From positions 1 through 46,905 of the forward strand of contig JAKFUT010000004.1 of NCBI GenBank assembly GCA_021732565.1: 46,905 bases of DNA. The letters are read 5' to 3'. Origin of the DNA: Candidatus Obscuribacterales bacterium (GTDB lineage: Bacteria; Cyanobacteriota; Vampirovibrionia; Obscuribacterales; Obscuribacteraceae). A model generated the notes under the pieces. It made no database searches. It was not told the origin of the DNA and worked only from the letters and a program-made list of their open reading frames with translations. Position 1 is the stretch's first letter. Each line of letters begins with the position of its first letter. The position numbers and the translations under genes were made by a program. Of the stretch, positions 1-8,447 are shown one piece after another.

Positions 1-240
1 GGAATCTCCTGCTGCTGAAGAAGCATCCGAAGAAGCTCCGGCCGCTGAAGAAACTGCAGAGGAATCTCCTGCTGCTGAAGAAGCATCCGAAGAAGCTCCG
101 GCCGCTGAAGAAACTGCAGAGGAATCTCCTGCTGCTGAAGAAGCATCCGAAGAAGCTCCGGCCGCTGAAGAAACTGCGGAAGAATCTCCTGCTGCTGAAG
201 AAGCATCCGAAGAAGCTCCTGTCTCCGAAGAAACAGAAGA
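1..240 (+). repeat. 60-bp tandem repeat, about 4 copies
   Basis: Units at 1-60 and 61-120 are identical; 121-180 differs by one base (position 178); 181-240 diverges in its second half. The period is 60 bases, a multiple of three, so each unit adds 20 residues in frame. Near identity at synonymous positions indicates recent expansion by slippage or unequal recombination. The array probably continues left of the window. Confidence 0.95.
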
Positions 241-418
241 ACCTCCTTCAGCAGAAGGAACCGAAGAATCTCCTGTCGCTGAAGAGGCGCCCATAGCCGT
301 AGCGGAAACAGTGGCGATAGCGCAGCTTGATGAAAAGGCTGCGGAGGAAACCCTTAAGGAGATGGTGGCAGACGCTGGTACATCTGCTCCCCCCGCTTCT
401 GAAGAACAAACAGCATAG
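2..418 (+). CDS. C-terminal part of an acidic Glu/Ala/Ser/Pro repeat protein
   Basis: Open frame entering from the left edge and ending at TAG 416-418; the start lies outside the window. The visible 138 residues are almost entirely Glu, Ala, Ser, Pro and Thr. The first 80 residues are four copies of a 20-residue unit that begins ESPAAEEASEE and ends APAAEETAE; the last copy has drifted. The tail (EKAAEETLKEMVADAG then a Ser/Ala/Pro stretch) is less repetitive and has helical character. No catalytic motif or membrane segment is visible. A low-complexity acidic tail like this is usual for disordered linkers of surface, nucleoid or translation-associated proteins, but the functional domain, if any, is upstream and unseen. 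A strong terminator follows 25 bases after the stop, so this is the last gene of its transcript. Confidence 0.8.
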   Translation, partial: ESPAAEEASEEAPAAEETAEESPAAEEASEEAPAAEETAEESPAAEEASEEAPAAEETAEESPAAEEASEEAPVSEETEEPPSAEGTEESPVAEEAPIAVAETVAIAQLDEKAAEETLKEMVADAGTSAPPASEEQTA

Positions 419-443
419 TAACTGATTTCAGTACCACCTAAAG

Positions 444-478
444 CAAGGGCTCAACCAACAGTTGAGTCCTTGTTTTTT
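444..478 (+). terminator. Rho-independent terminator
   Basis: Left arm 444-455 (CAAGGGCTCAAC) pairs with right arm 461-472 (GTTGAGTCCTTG) with one G-T pair, a five-base loop CAACA, and a run of six T at 473-478. It sits 25 bases after the stop at 418 and ends that transcript. Confidence 0.9.
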
Positions 479-669
479 GGAAGTACTGACAGTTGGCTAG
501 TCCACGGAATAACACTTCTGCACTGCCGCATACTTACAACATTTATCCACCTACATGCCTTTCGCTCGAAGAAGGATTCATTGGCAACGAGTGAAGCAAC
601 TGGTCTAACATGGATGAAAACAACGGCAGTCTCTCCAGGACGTTTACATTTTCAAAATCGAACAAATCG

Positions 670-1374
670 TACATCTGTCCACACAAATCCCGTCGTCGGA
701 CAGAGTCACACTTCCACTTGCTCAGTCCGCACCGAATGCGGTACCATATACCGATCGAGAATCCAAACAAGAAATCAAAACAGCAGCACTAACCGAAGTG
801 CGCACCGCCGTCGATTAGTACCACGAGCAGTGGCACCCAAACGCACATCCATTTGCACCATTCTCAAATAACGGTAGTTTTCCGGTCACCGTCACAACGA
901 AAAAGAAACTCAGGTCAGATAGGCACCAGTCCCAGTCCAGTTGCTGAACTCTGTAGATCGAAACTGGCAGCTCGCGGCCATGCAAGGCAATAACGTTCCA
1001 TAAGATGACATTTCTCAGGGTCACATCACCTACCGCTATCGAGTGTATTCTCCCAAATCACCTCGACTTCGACCACAACCTTCGCCGAAGCACAGCGAAG
1101 GAAAACACTGTTCTAAATTCCGAAAGAAACAGGTCCGTTTACTCTCCAAAGGTGTCGGGGTTACCCTGGATCGCGGTATGCGCAACATCCTTCCATTCAA
1201 CAAAGCGCTATCCGGAGAATGATCCGTTAATCGCTCGGTGACGGACTACAGCACCCCGGCACCGAAGAGAAGAGGATCACTCGCTATCCACACCTAACAT
1301 CTTTCAAACAAATGACTCTTACTATAGGGGCCGATGAAGAGATCCCCCGATTATTCACCGATACACATGAATAA
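670..1374 (+). pseudogene. Probable decayed protein-coding gene, family not recognised
   Basis: No intact frame spans this stretch, but protein-like segments follow each other on the plus strand in changing frames. Frame A reads SSDRVTLPLAQSAPNAVPYT... to TEVRTAVD, meets TAG at 816-818, and continues YHEQWHPNAHPFAPFSNNG and FPVTVTTKKKLRS. Around 915-990 the sense moves to another frame (APVPVQLLNSVDRNWQLAAM). After a stop near 1000 it continues ISQGHITYRYRVYSPKS. A third frame ends TLTIGADEEIPRLFTDTHE with TAA at 1372-1374. The run of plausible residues between closely spaced stops and frame changes is what a frameshifted, inactivated gene looks like. I cannot name the family, and chance open segments cannot be fully excluded. 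No other gene is seen in 480-1437. Confidence 0.35.
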
Positions 1375-1437
1375 ATCGAAGATCCCCGGTTGCCGGAATC
1401 GTCAGCAGCCATGTTTCTATTATCGTCAGGAGAAAAT

Positions 1438-2727
1438 ATGCCAGAATTTGATTTGCCAAATGAGCGAAGCTCAAGTGATACCAGACAAAAAAATGCTGCG
1501 ATGTCTCAAGAGCAAGATCTTCCCCTAATAAAATGCTTTCTTCGCGAGCAGGAAATGCATTCACGTGGCAGCTCTAAAACGGAATTGAGTAGTTTCGTAA
1601 TTGCTGGAGGAGTCACCGGTGCGGTGGCCGAATCACTAAAGTTACAATCTGACAAGGCGCTTCTGAATATGCACGCCAGCGGCTTTATGGACGTTCCAAA
1701 CCTGGCGTCGCTGAAACCAAGTAGCAGCCCGCCCCTTAATCATATAGTCGGCTTGCATGACACGTACAGAGAATTAGATCGTCAAGTAATCAAGTCCCTA
1801 GACGTCATTGATATAGCGGAAGAATCGCTCCGTGGAGTACGCAGACAAGTTTTTTCGCACGGCCAGGAGCTGGCCTCGCGAGGTAAACTCGCGTCCTTTG
1901 TAAGAAGTGGTGAGTGGATTTCTCCCGGGAAACTGGAGTTGGCAACTGGAGAGGCACTTGAGGTGGCCAACGGGTCGAAGTTGTTGCTCCGTGGGAGCTC
2001 TCTTGAAGTGGCCATGAAAAATCTCGCCCATCAACGTTGGAATCCGCCTCCCTTCGCGGAAAGAGCGCAGTTGTGGAGCAAGATTCTCTCAAGTGCACAA
2101 AGCCTGGAACAAGACGTCCACACTGGCAAGTTTCTACACAGCGGAGAATGGCAGGGCCGACCGCTCAAAACGATCGTTGGCACAACCGAAGAAGTGGCAA
2201 ATCGCTCCAGGTTCATAGTGAGCGGTGGTGCCGAACACCGAGTGGTCCAAGCCTTCTACGATCAGGAAGCATTGCTGATTAAATCACAGCGAGACTTTCT
2301 CAAGGTGGTAGAAAAAGCCTCCACAGCGGAAGTAGCGCTCGCGACGGCAACATCGCAATTGTCTTCCAGGACAGCCACGGGCGCAGCTCTCAAGGGGCTT
2401 GGCAAAGGAGTCCTGATCTCCGGCGCCACAATCGGCGCGGGAATGGCGGTGGATGGTATGCTCAGCCGTGCATTGGGGACTGAGTCGCAGCAGAATTCAT
2501 CAAAACTCTTGCTGGATGGATTGGCTACTCCTGGCATCCTACTCTCACGACTACCGATTCAACACAAACTTACACTTGCCGCAGTTTCATTCGCGACTGC
2601 CCGTGCTGTGGACTATTTCTCTTCAAGTTCAACCTCGGCCGTGAGTCCCGTCTTTCGCGGGAACGCAGTGGATGTTACTGGCACAAAAGCAAACAACATT
2701 CCCCGCCAATTGAACCGTTTTGAGTAA
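1438..2727 (+). CDS. Orphan protein of unknown function
   Basis: 429 residues if started at ATG 1438, which has AGGAG at 1428-1432 five bases upstream; the frame is open further up to a TTG at 1390 without a comparable ribosome site. No known domain was recognised. The N-terminal 60 residues are polar. A short hydrophobic stretch (SSFVIAGGVTGAVAE) lies near residues 50-65. The middle (about 90-300) is helical and charged with repeated LASRGKL / LEVANGSKLLLRGSSLEV-like blocks. A Gly/Ala-rich hydrophobic helix (GKGVLISGATIGAGMAV) lies near residues 330-347 and a second near 375-395. Such amphipathic glycine-rich helices could insert in membranes. The next gene starts about 60 bases downstream on the same strand and may be co-transcribed; if that gene is an immunity-type protein, this one could be its partner, but nothing in the sequence proves it. 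Confidence 0.75.
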   Translation: MPEFDLPNERSSSDTRQKNAAMSQEQDLPLIKCFLREQEMHSRGSSKTELSSFVIAGGVTGAVAESLKLQSDKALLNMHASGFMDVPNLASLKPSSSPPLNHIVGLHDTYRELDRQVIKSLDVIDIAEESLRGVRRQVFSHGQELASRGKLASFVRSGEWISPGKLELATGEALEVANGSKLLLRGSSLEVAMKNLAHQRWNPPPFAERAQLWSKILSSAQSLEQDVHTGKFLHSGEWQGRPLKTIVGTTEEVANRSRFIVSGGAEHRVVQAFYDQEALLIKSQRDFLKVVEKASTAEVALATATSQLSSRTATGAALKGLGKGVLISGATIGAGMAVDGMLSRALGTESQQNSSKLLLDGLATPGILLSRLPIQHKLTLAAVSFATARAVDYFSSSSTSAVSPVFRGNAVDVTGTKANNIPRQLNRFE

Positions 2728-2790
2728 GACAGGAAGAGGGAATAAAGAGAAGCCGACCAGTCTCACATGATTATTCTCTGTTGGAGCACT

Positions 2791-4239
2791 ATGCCTGACA
2801 ATGTATTCATAGAACTCCTCACCTGCGCCCGCCTTCATTCCAGGGACGAACTCAATCGCCTGCTTATGGCTTTGGAAAACTCTGTGGATGGTCCGCCAAC
2901 ACATTGGGGGCATGAGGACCGTGCCGACGTTGTTTATCAACACAATAACTTGCTCGACGAGATTACGAGCCTTACTGGTGATGCACTAGTACCAACTCTT
3001 CACCGGCGTAAATCGCCACGGTATGAAACATCGTTCTCTATCCGCAGGCACGACTTCAATTTCGTCTCCGTTGAGTTTGCATCAGGCGTTCCCGATGAGA
3101 AATTAGTTGATGTCTTTTCGCTGGGCAATGCATTGGCTGATGCACTGCAAGTGGAATTCGGCATCGTACATCCAGTTTGGCAGCTGGGCGAGCGAAGTCA
3201 ACCATATACTGAGTCAGGAGTATTCTCTCCTTCTGAGCTCAATGAGTATGGACCGAGAGCGATCTGTGCCCGCACCTGGCTTGGTCCATCAATCGCGCGA
3301 ATGATCGGACGCAAAAGACTTATTGACGCTGGTTGTTTTGTCACCGACACGGCATGGGGCGGGCTGCAAATCGACCTGCTCTCTCCACCATGGGACGCAA
3401 CATTCGACTTAGTTAGCGCGCAACAGACGACTGTTATGAGCCGGCTAGCATCAACGGAAGTTTTTGGCAACTACTGCCGCGGTTCGCACCCCACCAAGCC
3501 AGGAACTCGGTGGATACCATTGTCCGTTCCTGCAAATAACGATAGAACCGCGCAAAACCCTGCGCCTCCCAAACAAGTGCGGAGGCAAGACCGACGAACG
3601 GAGGACATTGTACTCAGTCGCTTGCACAAGGCCATTGGAGATGGGCAGTTTGTCACAACCGTAAACCTGTCTGGTCTCGCGCTCAATGGTGCCGATCTCA
3701 CAGGTCTGGCCGCCCGTGAATTTGAGGCGCCATTCGCACAGCTTCAAGGAGCATTGCTAACCCAAGCTGAACTGCTGGAAGCCAACCTCAAGGGTGCAAA
3801 TCTCAAAGGCGCAAATATGGCCGAGTCGAACCTCTCCCTTGCAATATTGGATAAGGCAATGCTGCAGGAAGTAAACTTGCAAAATGCGATTCTCACGAAT
3901 GCTTCTTGTTGTGACGCTGATCTGACCGATGCCGATCTATCCGGAACGGATCTACAGGGCACCGTTTTTCTGCGTAGCCGATTGGAACGCACCAGCCTCA
4001 AACGGGCCAATGCTCAGTGCGCCGTCTTTGCCGAAGCGATTCTTGCTGATGCAACCCTTTGCGAAGGAAATTTCACAAGGGCTACTTTTCAAAAATGTGA
4101 CCTCTCGCGAGCAGATCTCACGGCTGGAATATTCTGCGGGGCTGATTTTCGCGGAGCCAATCTAACAGGCGTGAACTGGAGCGGTGCAAACATGGAAGGC
4201 GCCAGATTCGATCTGGACACAGAACTGCTGAGCCAATAG
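2791..4239 (+). CDS. Pentapeptide-repeat protein with an immunity-like N-terminal domain
   Basis: 482 residues from ATG 2791 (GGAG at 2783-2786); an in-frame ATG at 2767 would add eight residues. Two parts are visible. Residues about 1-230 form a globular domain with FNFVSVEFASG, a short helix LGNALADALQ, VWQLGER, and GLQIDLLSPPWDA, a layout that recalls Imm52-type immunity proteins; this resemblance is from memory and weak. Residues about 288-475 are a run of pentapeptide repeats of the A(D/N)LXX type: GANLKGANMAESNL, DADLTDADLSGTDL, GADFRGANLTGVNW. These fold as a right-handed quadrilateral beta-helix and usually mediate protein binding. A basic, Arg-rich linker lies between. No signal peptide is seen, so it is probably cytoplasmic. 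Confidence 0.85.
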   Translation: MPDNVFIELLTCARLHSRDELNRLLMALENSVDGPPTHWGHEDRADVVYQHNNLLDEITSLTGDALVPTLHRRKSPRYETSFSIRRHDFNFVSVEFASGVPDEKLVDVFSLGNALADALQVEFGIVHPVWQLGERSQPYTESGVFSPSELNEYGPRAICARTWLGPSIARMIGRKRLIDAGCFVTDTAWGGLQIDLLSPPWDATFDLVSAQQTTVMSRLASTEVFGNYCRGSHPTKPGTRWIPLSVPANNDRTAQNPAPPKQVRRQDRRTEDIVLSRLHKAIGDGQFVTTVNLSGLALNGADLTGLAAREFEAPFAQLQGALLTQAELLEANLKGANLKGANMAESNLSLAILDKAMLQEVNLQNAILTNASCCDADLTDADLSGTDLQGTVFLRSRLERTSLKRANAQCAVFAEAILADATLCEGNFTRATFQKCDLSRADLTAGIFCGADFRGANLTGVNWSGANMEGARFDLDTELLSQ

Positions 4240-4366
4240 CCCCGAAAACGCTCCAGCGCACACTCAGTTCAGCCGAATATGGACCCGCCGCACGCCCGCA
4301 AATCTAGCCCGACTACCGATGTAGCAACTCTCCAATTCACTCACACCACCGAATGAAAGAATCAAG

Positions 4367-4469
4367 ATATTCCCGATTGGAATATTATCTACTCCCAAAA
4401 TACTCCAAATGGGAATAGTATTCCCGATTGGAATATTTTAGCGCTCAAAAGTATTCCTAAATGGAATAT
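4367..4469. repeat. Four phased dyad repeats (ATATTCC-N5-GGAATAT)
   Basis: Four 19-bp inverted repeats with 7-bp arms and 5-base spacers: 4367-4385 (ATATTCC/GGAATAT, perfect), 4400-4418 (ATACTCC/GGAATAG), 4418-4436 (GTATTCC/GGAATAT) and 4451-4469 (GTATTCC/GGAATAT). Start-to-start distances are 33, 18 and 33 bases, a symmetric arrangement. Spacers are CGATT, AAATG, CGATT, TAAAT. They lie between the 3' ends of two convergent genes (stops at 4239 and 4602), where a promoter operator would not be expected. They could be protein-binding sites, a small RNA region or a repetitive extragenic element. The rest of 4240-4601 shows no gene. Confidence 0.85.
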
Positions 4470-4601
4470 TTCCTGGTATGCAGATTCGGGCATATCGAAC
4501 ACAGTCCAAATTCTGATCGAAGCGGGCTCACCAGCGGCCTTGCAGATTTACTCTAAGGCAGAAACGGAAACCTCAAGGGTCTCTACTTAGCGTCAACCAT
4601 C

Positions 4602-6215
4602 TTAGTGACACTGAATTGGCTGCGGCTGATCGAAATGTTCCCTCAACATATGGTAGAGCTTTTCAAAAGCCGGAAGCCGCCGTGCATAGTAGGAAACTTC
4701 TTCATCACTTCCACTGGTGGAATGAAGAATTTTTATCATTGCATCGCAGGCTTCTTCGACGCTCGAATATGCTCCCGCCCCTACCGCAGCAAGTATGGCA
4801 CTGCCATAGGATGGGCCTTGCTCTGCATGAATTGATACCACGCCTTGACCAAATGCACCGGCTTGAATCTGCCTCCATAAAGGGCTGCGGGAACCGCCGC
4901 CGGATGCTCGAATTTCAGCGACGGGAACATCGAGGCTGCGAATGATGTTCAGTGTTCCCGTCATATTGAACGCTACCCCCTCCATTATCGAACGCATCAG
5001 ATGGCCTCGCGTATGTGCAAGTGTTAGTCCGATGAAACACGCACGGGCATTCGCGTCAAAATGCGGTGTTCGCTCTCCTGAAAGATAGGGAAGAAAAATC
5101 AATCCATCACTGCCTGCCGGCACTACGGCAGCTTCTGCATCCAGCAATTGATAAAGGCTTTCGCTGGAGAGAGTAGCGCGCTGTGCTGCGCAATTTTGAA
5201 GCGCGTTGAGCACGTGTGGCGCGAACCGAGCGGCTAATGCGAAGGAGTCAACTGAGGAGCCGAGAGGAGCGCTGACAAGTTGATCCCGGAACCACTGAAC
5301 ACAACCGCCACCAGACAAATTAACTCCCATCATAAGCCACTTTCCCGGAACCGCATGGCAAATGGTGTGAATTCTCCCGTGCGGATCTACCTTACAGTTA
5401 TCGCTGTGCACCATCATAACGCTAGACGTGCCTATTGAAGTAGAGAGCACGCCACCGCGGACGATACCGGTTCCAATGGCACCGGCAGGGCAGTCTCCCG
5501 CGCCGGCAACGACCACACACTCTTCGGTTAGCCCGAGGAGTGTGGCGGTCTGTCTGGTCAGATGCCCTGTAACCTCAGTTGATTCATAACAACGAGGCAT
5601 CAGCGCGATATCCAGATCCAACAGGTTAAGTAGCTCGTCGGACCACCGTCGCCTGGCGACATCAAACAACAATGTTCCGCTGGCATCCGAGACATCTGTC
5701 GCGTACTCCCCGGTAAGCCTGCGCCGGATCTCGTCTTTTGGCAAAAGTATTTTGCGAGTCATTTCGAAGTTTCGCGGTTCCTGATTGCGGAGCCACAGAA
5801 TCTTCGGTGCGGTAAAGCCCGTAATAGCACGGTTCGCCACCATGCGAACAAGTTCTTGTCGGCCGTTGCAGACTAGCTCCAACTCGTCGCACTCCGCAGT
5901 TGTGCGCTGATCATTCCATAAGATCGCCGGTCGAATTACGCGATCGGCCTCGTCAAGAAAGACCGCCCCGTGCATTTGCCCTGTTAACCCGATTGCTCGC
6001 ACTTCCCCCGGTTTAACACCGGATCGCTCCATACATTGACGAACAGATTGCACTGTTGCCAACCACCAATCTTCCGGATCCTGCTCGCTCCACGTCGGCT
6101 TGGGCTGACGTGCGCCATAGGAACTACTCGCTTCGGACAATACCGTGCCTTGGTCGTTAATTGCCAGAACTTTGGTCGCGGAAGTGCCAACATCTATGCC
6201 GAGAAATACTGCCAT
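4602..6215 (-). CDS. xylB: Xylulokinase
   Basis: 537 residues, FGGY sugar-kinase family; phosphorylates D-xylulose with ATP to xylulose-5-phosphate, feeding the pentose phosphate pathway. The N-terminal phosphate-binding loop is FLGIDVGTSATK (residues 4-15). GLTGQMHGAVFLD and ILWNDQRT are typical of XylB (the QMHG motif contacts the substrate). The catalytic aspartate is in GAGDCPAGAIGTG, about residue 240, and the second ATPase-core glycine motif is GVNLSGGGCVQWF. GGGSRSPLWRQIQA near residue 440 is the adenosine loop. It is about 30-40 residues longer than typical XylB. The first part of the coupled pathway, xylose isomerase, lies 3 kb away on the other strand, so the two genes are not one operon here. 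The start is ATG at 6215 with only a weak ribosome site. Confidence 0.95.
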   Translation of the reverse strand: MAVFLGIDVGTSATKVLAINDQGTVLSEASSSYGARQPKPTWSEQDPEDWWLATVQSVRQCMERSGVKPGEVRAIGLTGQMHGAVFLDEADRVIRPAILWNDQRTTAECDELELVCNGRQELVRMVANRAITGFTAPKILWLRNQEPRNFEMTRKILLPKDEIRRRLTGEYATDVSDASGTLLFDVARRRWSDELLNLLDLDIALMPRCYESTEVTGHLTRQTATLLGLTEECVVVAGAGDCPAGAIGTGIVRGGVLSTSIGTSSVMMVHSDNCKVDPHGRIHTICHAVPGKWLMMGVNLSGGGCVQWFRDQLVSAPLGSSVDSFALAARFAPHVLNALQNCAAQRATLSSESLYQLLDAEAAVVPAGSDGLIFLPYLSGERTPHFDANARACFIGLTLAHTRGHLMRSIMEGVAFNMTGTLNIIRSLDVPVAEIRASGGGSRSPLWRQIQAGAFGQGVVSIHAEQGPSYGSAILAAVGAGAYSSVEEACDAMIKILHSTSGSDEEVSYYARRLPAFEKLYHMLREHFDQPQPIQCH

Positions 6216-6596
6216 AGGGATCCGCCCAAAGTAGAAACGGCTCTATTCTAGCGCACCGTTATCTCTCAACGATCTAGCACTACCCGCTACTGAATGCTCC
6301 GTTCAAACATCATTAACATGAGACTTCGTTTTGCAATTGCCCGGCACCTGATAAACTTGCGGCATTCCGTTGCTGTTGTAACGGCGCTGGTAAGTTCCAC
6401 TTAACCAACACTGGCACCGGTGGTTTCTATCGGTTCTATTCTCGATCAATTGACTACCAATTCTGTAGACTGCCCTGTTCACAAATGACAACCAATATGC
6501 GAATTGATACTTTATCGCAGGCCTGGTGATAGTGGCGCTTAACTTGAAACACAAGCGATAACACGGCGACTTCTTGCAACTTGAGGAACAAATCTG
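6216..6596. other. Divergent intergenic region between xylB and the P450 gene
   Basis: 381 bases containing the promoters of two divergent genes. GAGG at 6583-6586 is the ribosome site of the P450 gene. I found no clear -35/-10 pair, operator palindrome or RNA element. An antisense open frame here overlaps the P450 gene and has no coding character. Confidence 0.5.
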
Positions 6597-7829
6597 ATGC
6601 CATCCAGCGCTAACACACTTGCAGATCCCTTTGTCCACATAAGCAAAGAATTCATGGACGATCCATATCCAATTTTTCACCGACTGCGTGCAGAAGCACC
6701 TGTATTTTGGAGTGAGAAGGGAAGATACTGGTTGGTTACCCGCTATGCCGATGCACATCACATCTTGCGCGATGGAAACTATGAAAAAGGAATTCCACAT
6801 GCAGGCCCCGTCAAAAATTTTATAGTTCACATGACAGGCGGTGATGAACTCAAGGAATCAGTGGCGAACTGGGTTGCATTGAAGAATCCTCCCGAACATA
6901 CGCGAATTAGATCAACGGCTAACAAGGCCTTTACGCCAACCATGATCACTCGGATGCGGCCATCTATTCAAGACATAGCCAACCACTTGATAGATGAACT
7001 GGAAAAGAAGCAGGAGTTCGACCTCGTGTCCGAATACGCTTTTGAGCTTCCGGTCAGAGTTATAGCAAAAATGTTGGGTGTACCGGCTGACGATATCGAT
7101 AAGCTACACCAATGGTCGAATATTCTCACGGGCTTATTAGAACCGCGACAGGGTTTCAACCCCGGGCGAATGCACAAAATGGTCGGTGCCAATAGAGAGT
7201 TCATAGACTACTTGAGGCCGTTGGTGGAAGAGAGAAAGAAAAATCCGCAAGAAGATCTGATCAGCGATCTGCTCGCGGCACAAGATTCCGCCAATAAATT
7301 AACGGAAGAGGAACTGCTCGCCAATTGTGTATTCATGCTCATCGCCGGTCATGAGACTACTGTAAATCTCATCGGAAACGGTGTGCATGCTCTGGTAACA
7401 AATCCCGAGCAACTTGCGCTAATCAAAGAGAATCCCGACCTGACACCGCAAGCAGTAGAAGAAGCGCTTAGATACCAGTGCCCTGTGCAAATGGTGCGAC
7501 GAATCGCACACCAGGATTTGGAACTCGGCGGGCATAAAATCGCGAAAGAAGACTTGGTCATTATTTCACTGGGCGCTTGCAATAGAGACCCCGCGGTGTT
7601 TCCCAACCCCGACAAGTTCGATATCAGCAGAAAAGACGCGAGGCATCTTGCCTTTGGCGAAGGTGTCCACTTCTGCCTCGGCGCGTCGCTAGCGCGAGCT
7701 GAAGCGGACATTGCATTTCGCACCCTGTTTGATCGACTGCCCGGATTAAAGCTGAAAACAACATCTCTTGAATACAAGGATCCCTTTGGTCTACGAGGGT
7801 TCAAAGAGATTCCTGTCACCGTCAAGTAA
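6597..7829 (+). CDS. Cytochrome P450
   Basis: 410 residues, full-length soluble bacterial class I P450 (CYP102-independent type needing separate ferredoxin partners). It inserts one oxygen atom from O2 into an organic substrate. Seen: I-helix oxygen-activation motif A250-G-H-E-T-T255; K-helix ExxR at E289-R292; heme loop F353-G-E-G-V-H-F-C360-L-G with C360 as the axial thiolate; meander PNPDKFDISR. NPPEHTRIRSTANKAF is the C-helix region with the heme-propionate contacts. The start ATG 6597 has GAGG ten bases upstream. No ferredoxin or ferredoxin reductase gene is in the window, so the electron donor is elsewhere. The substrate cannot be read from sequence. It sits between xylB and xylA without an obvious metabolic link. 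Confidence 0.95.
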   Translation: MPSSANTLADPFVHISKEFMDDPYPIFHRLRAEAPVFWSEKGRYWLVTRYADAHHILRDGNYEKGIPHAGPVKNFIVHMTGGDELKESVANWVALKNPPEHTRIRSTANKAFTPTMITRMRPSIQDIANHLIDELEKKQEFDLVSEYAFELPVRVIAKMLGVPADDIDKLHQWSNILTGLLEPRQGFNPGRMHKMVGANREFIDYLRPLVEERKKNPQEDLISDLLAAQDSANKLTEEELLANCVFMLIAGHETTVNLIGNGVHALVTNPEQLALIKENPDLTPQAVEEALRYQCPVQMVRRIAHQDLELGGHKIAKEDLVIISLGACNRDPAVFPNPDKFDISRKDARHLAFGEGVHFCLGASLARAEADIAFRTLFDRLPGLKLKTTSLEYKDPFGLRGFKEIPVTVK

Positions 7830-7839
7830 TTGCAGATTC

Positions 7840-8072
7840 GGCGAATATCATAGTCGGGGCGCAGGAGAAGTTCCACAGCCGACGCCAAGACTGTGGCATT
7901 TCCCTCGATCAGCACCGGTGCCTACAGATATCCCGTTCGGCAAGCTGCAGCAGTTGCACTGGCAACCGTAGCTGCTTTTTGTCGGGAAAATTCATTGCTT
8001 TCAGAGATTCGATTCGTTCTCTTTGATGACACCACATATGATGCATACGCTCGGCTATTGGAGACATTGTAG
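7840..8072 (+). pseudogene. C-terminal remnant of a macrodomain (ADP-ribose-processing) protein
   Basis: Plus-strand frame 7854-8072 has no start but reads KTVAFPSISTGAYRYPVRQA, then AVALATVAAFCREN and IRFVLFDDTTYDAY, ending LLETL at TAG 8070-8072. AFPSISTGAYRYP is the signature loop of macrodomains of the O-acetyl-ADP-ribose deacetylase/YmdB type (family pattern I-A-F-P-A-I-S-T-G-x-Y-G-Y-P), and the following helix and FVLFD strand match the end of that fold. Upstream of about 7880 sense is lost: a TAG at 7851 closes the frame, and YHSRGAGE in another frame could be the family's YHTVGP-type strand after a frameshift. The first two thirds, including the ADP-ribose-binding NA(A/V)N motif, are missing, so it is not functional. 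It directly follows the P450 stop. Confidence 0.7.
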
Positions 8073-8447
8073 CAACGCTCTTAGAGACCGCCATCAGCCT
8101 CAGCAAACATTTGTGATTTCTCTGGAAGCGCGCAGACCGGCAGACTTTCAATTCGTAGCGGTCGATTGTCCGCCATGAATGCGCTGTCTTCGGCAATCTA
8201 ATGACAAAATACGACCACGAAATCGGGGCTTTACTACCAGCCAATCCTAAGTCCTTTTGCACAGAGCCGGATTTCAACACTTGAAGTTGGCACCGGGGGA
8301 GTCGCACCGTGCCTAAGCCGGATTCGCCCGATTCCCTCAAGAGTTCAACCCAATTCTCAGATGAATCTGATAGTTCCTCCTGAATTTCTGGATTCCGGCG
8401 GGCTCAATGTGCGAGAATTTGTAACTGCGATCTTATTCGGAGCGATG
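8073..8447. other. Gap with no supported gene
   Basis: 375 bases after the macrodomain remnant. A minus-strand open frame covering 7909-8340 is rejected because it overlaps that remnant antisense and its residues look random. The last part (8361-8447) could belong to the methyltransferase if an upstream ATG is used. Confidence 0.4.

Noticed and set aside
6303..6830. 175-residue minus-strand open frame
   Set aside because: It overlaps the 5' end of the P450 gene antisense and has no family features.
7909..8340. 143-residue minus-strand open frame
   Set aside because: It overlaps the macrodomain remnant antisense, has no ribosome site, and its residues look random.
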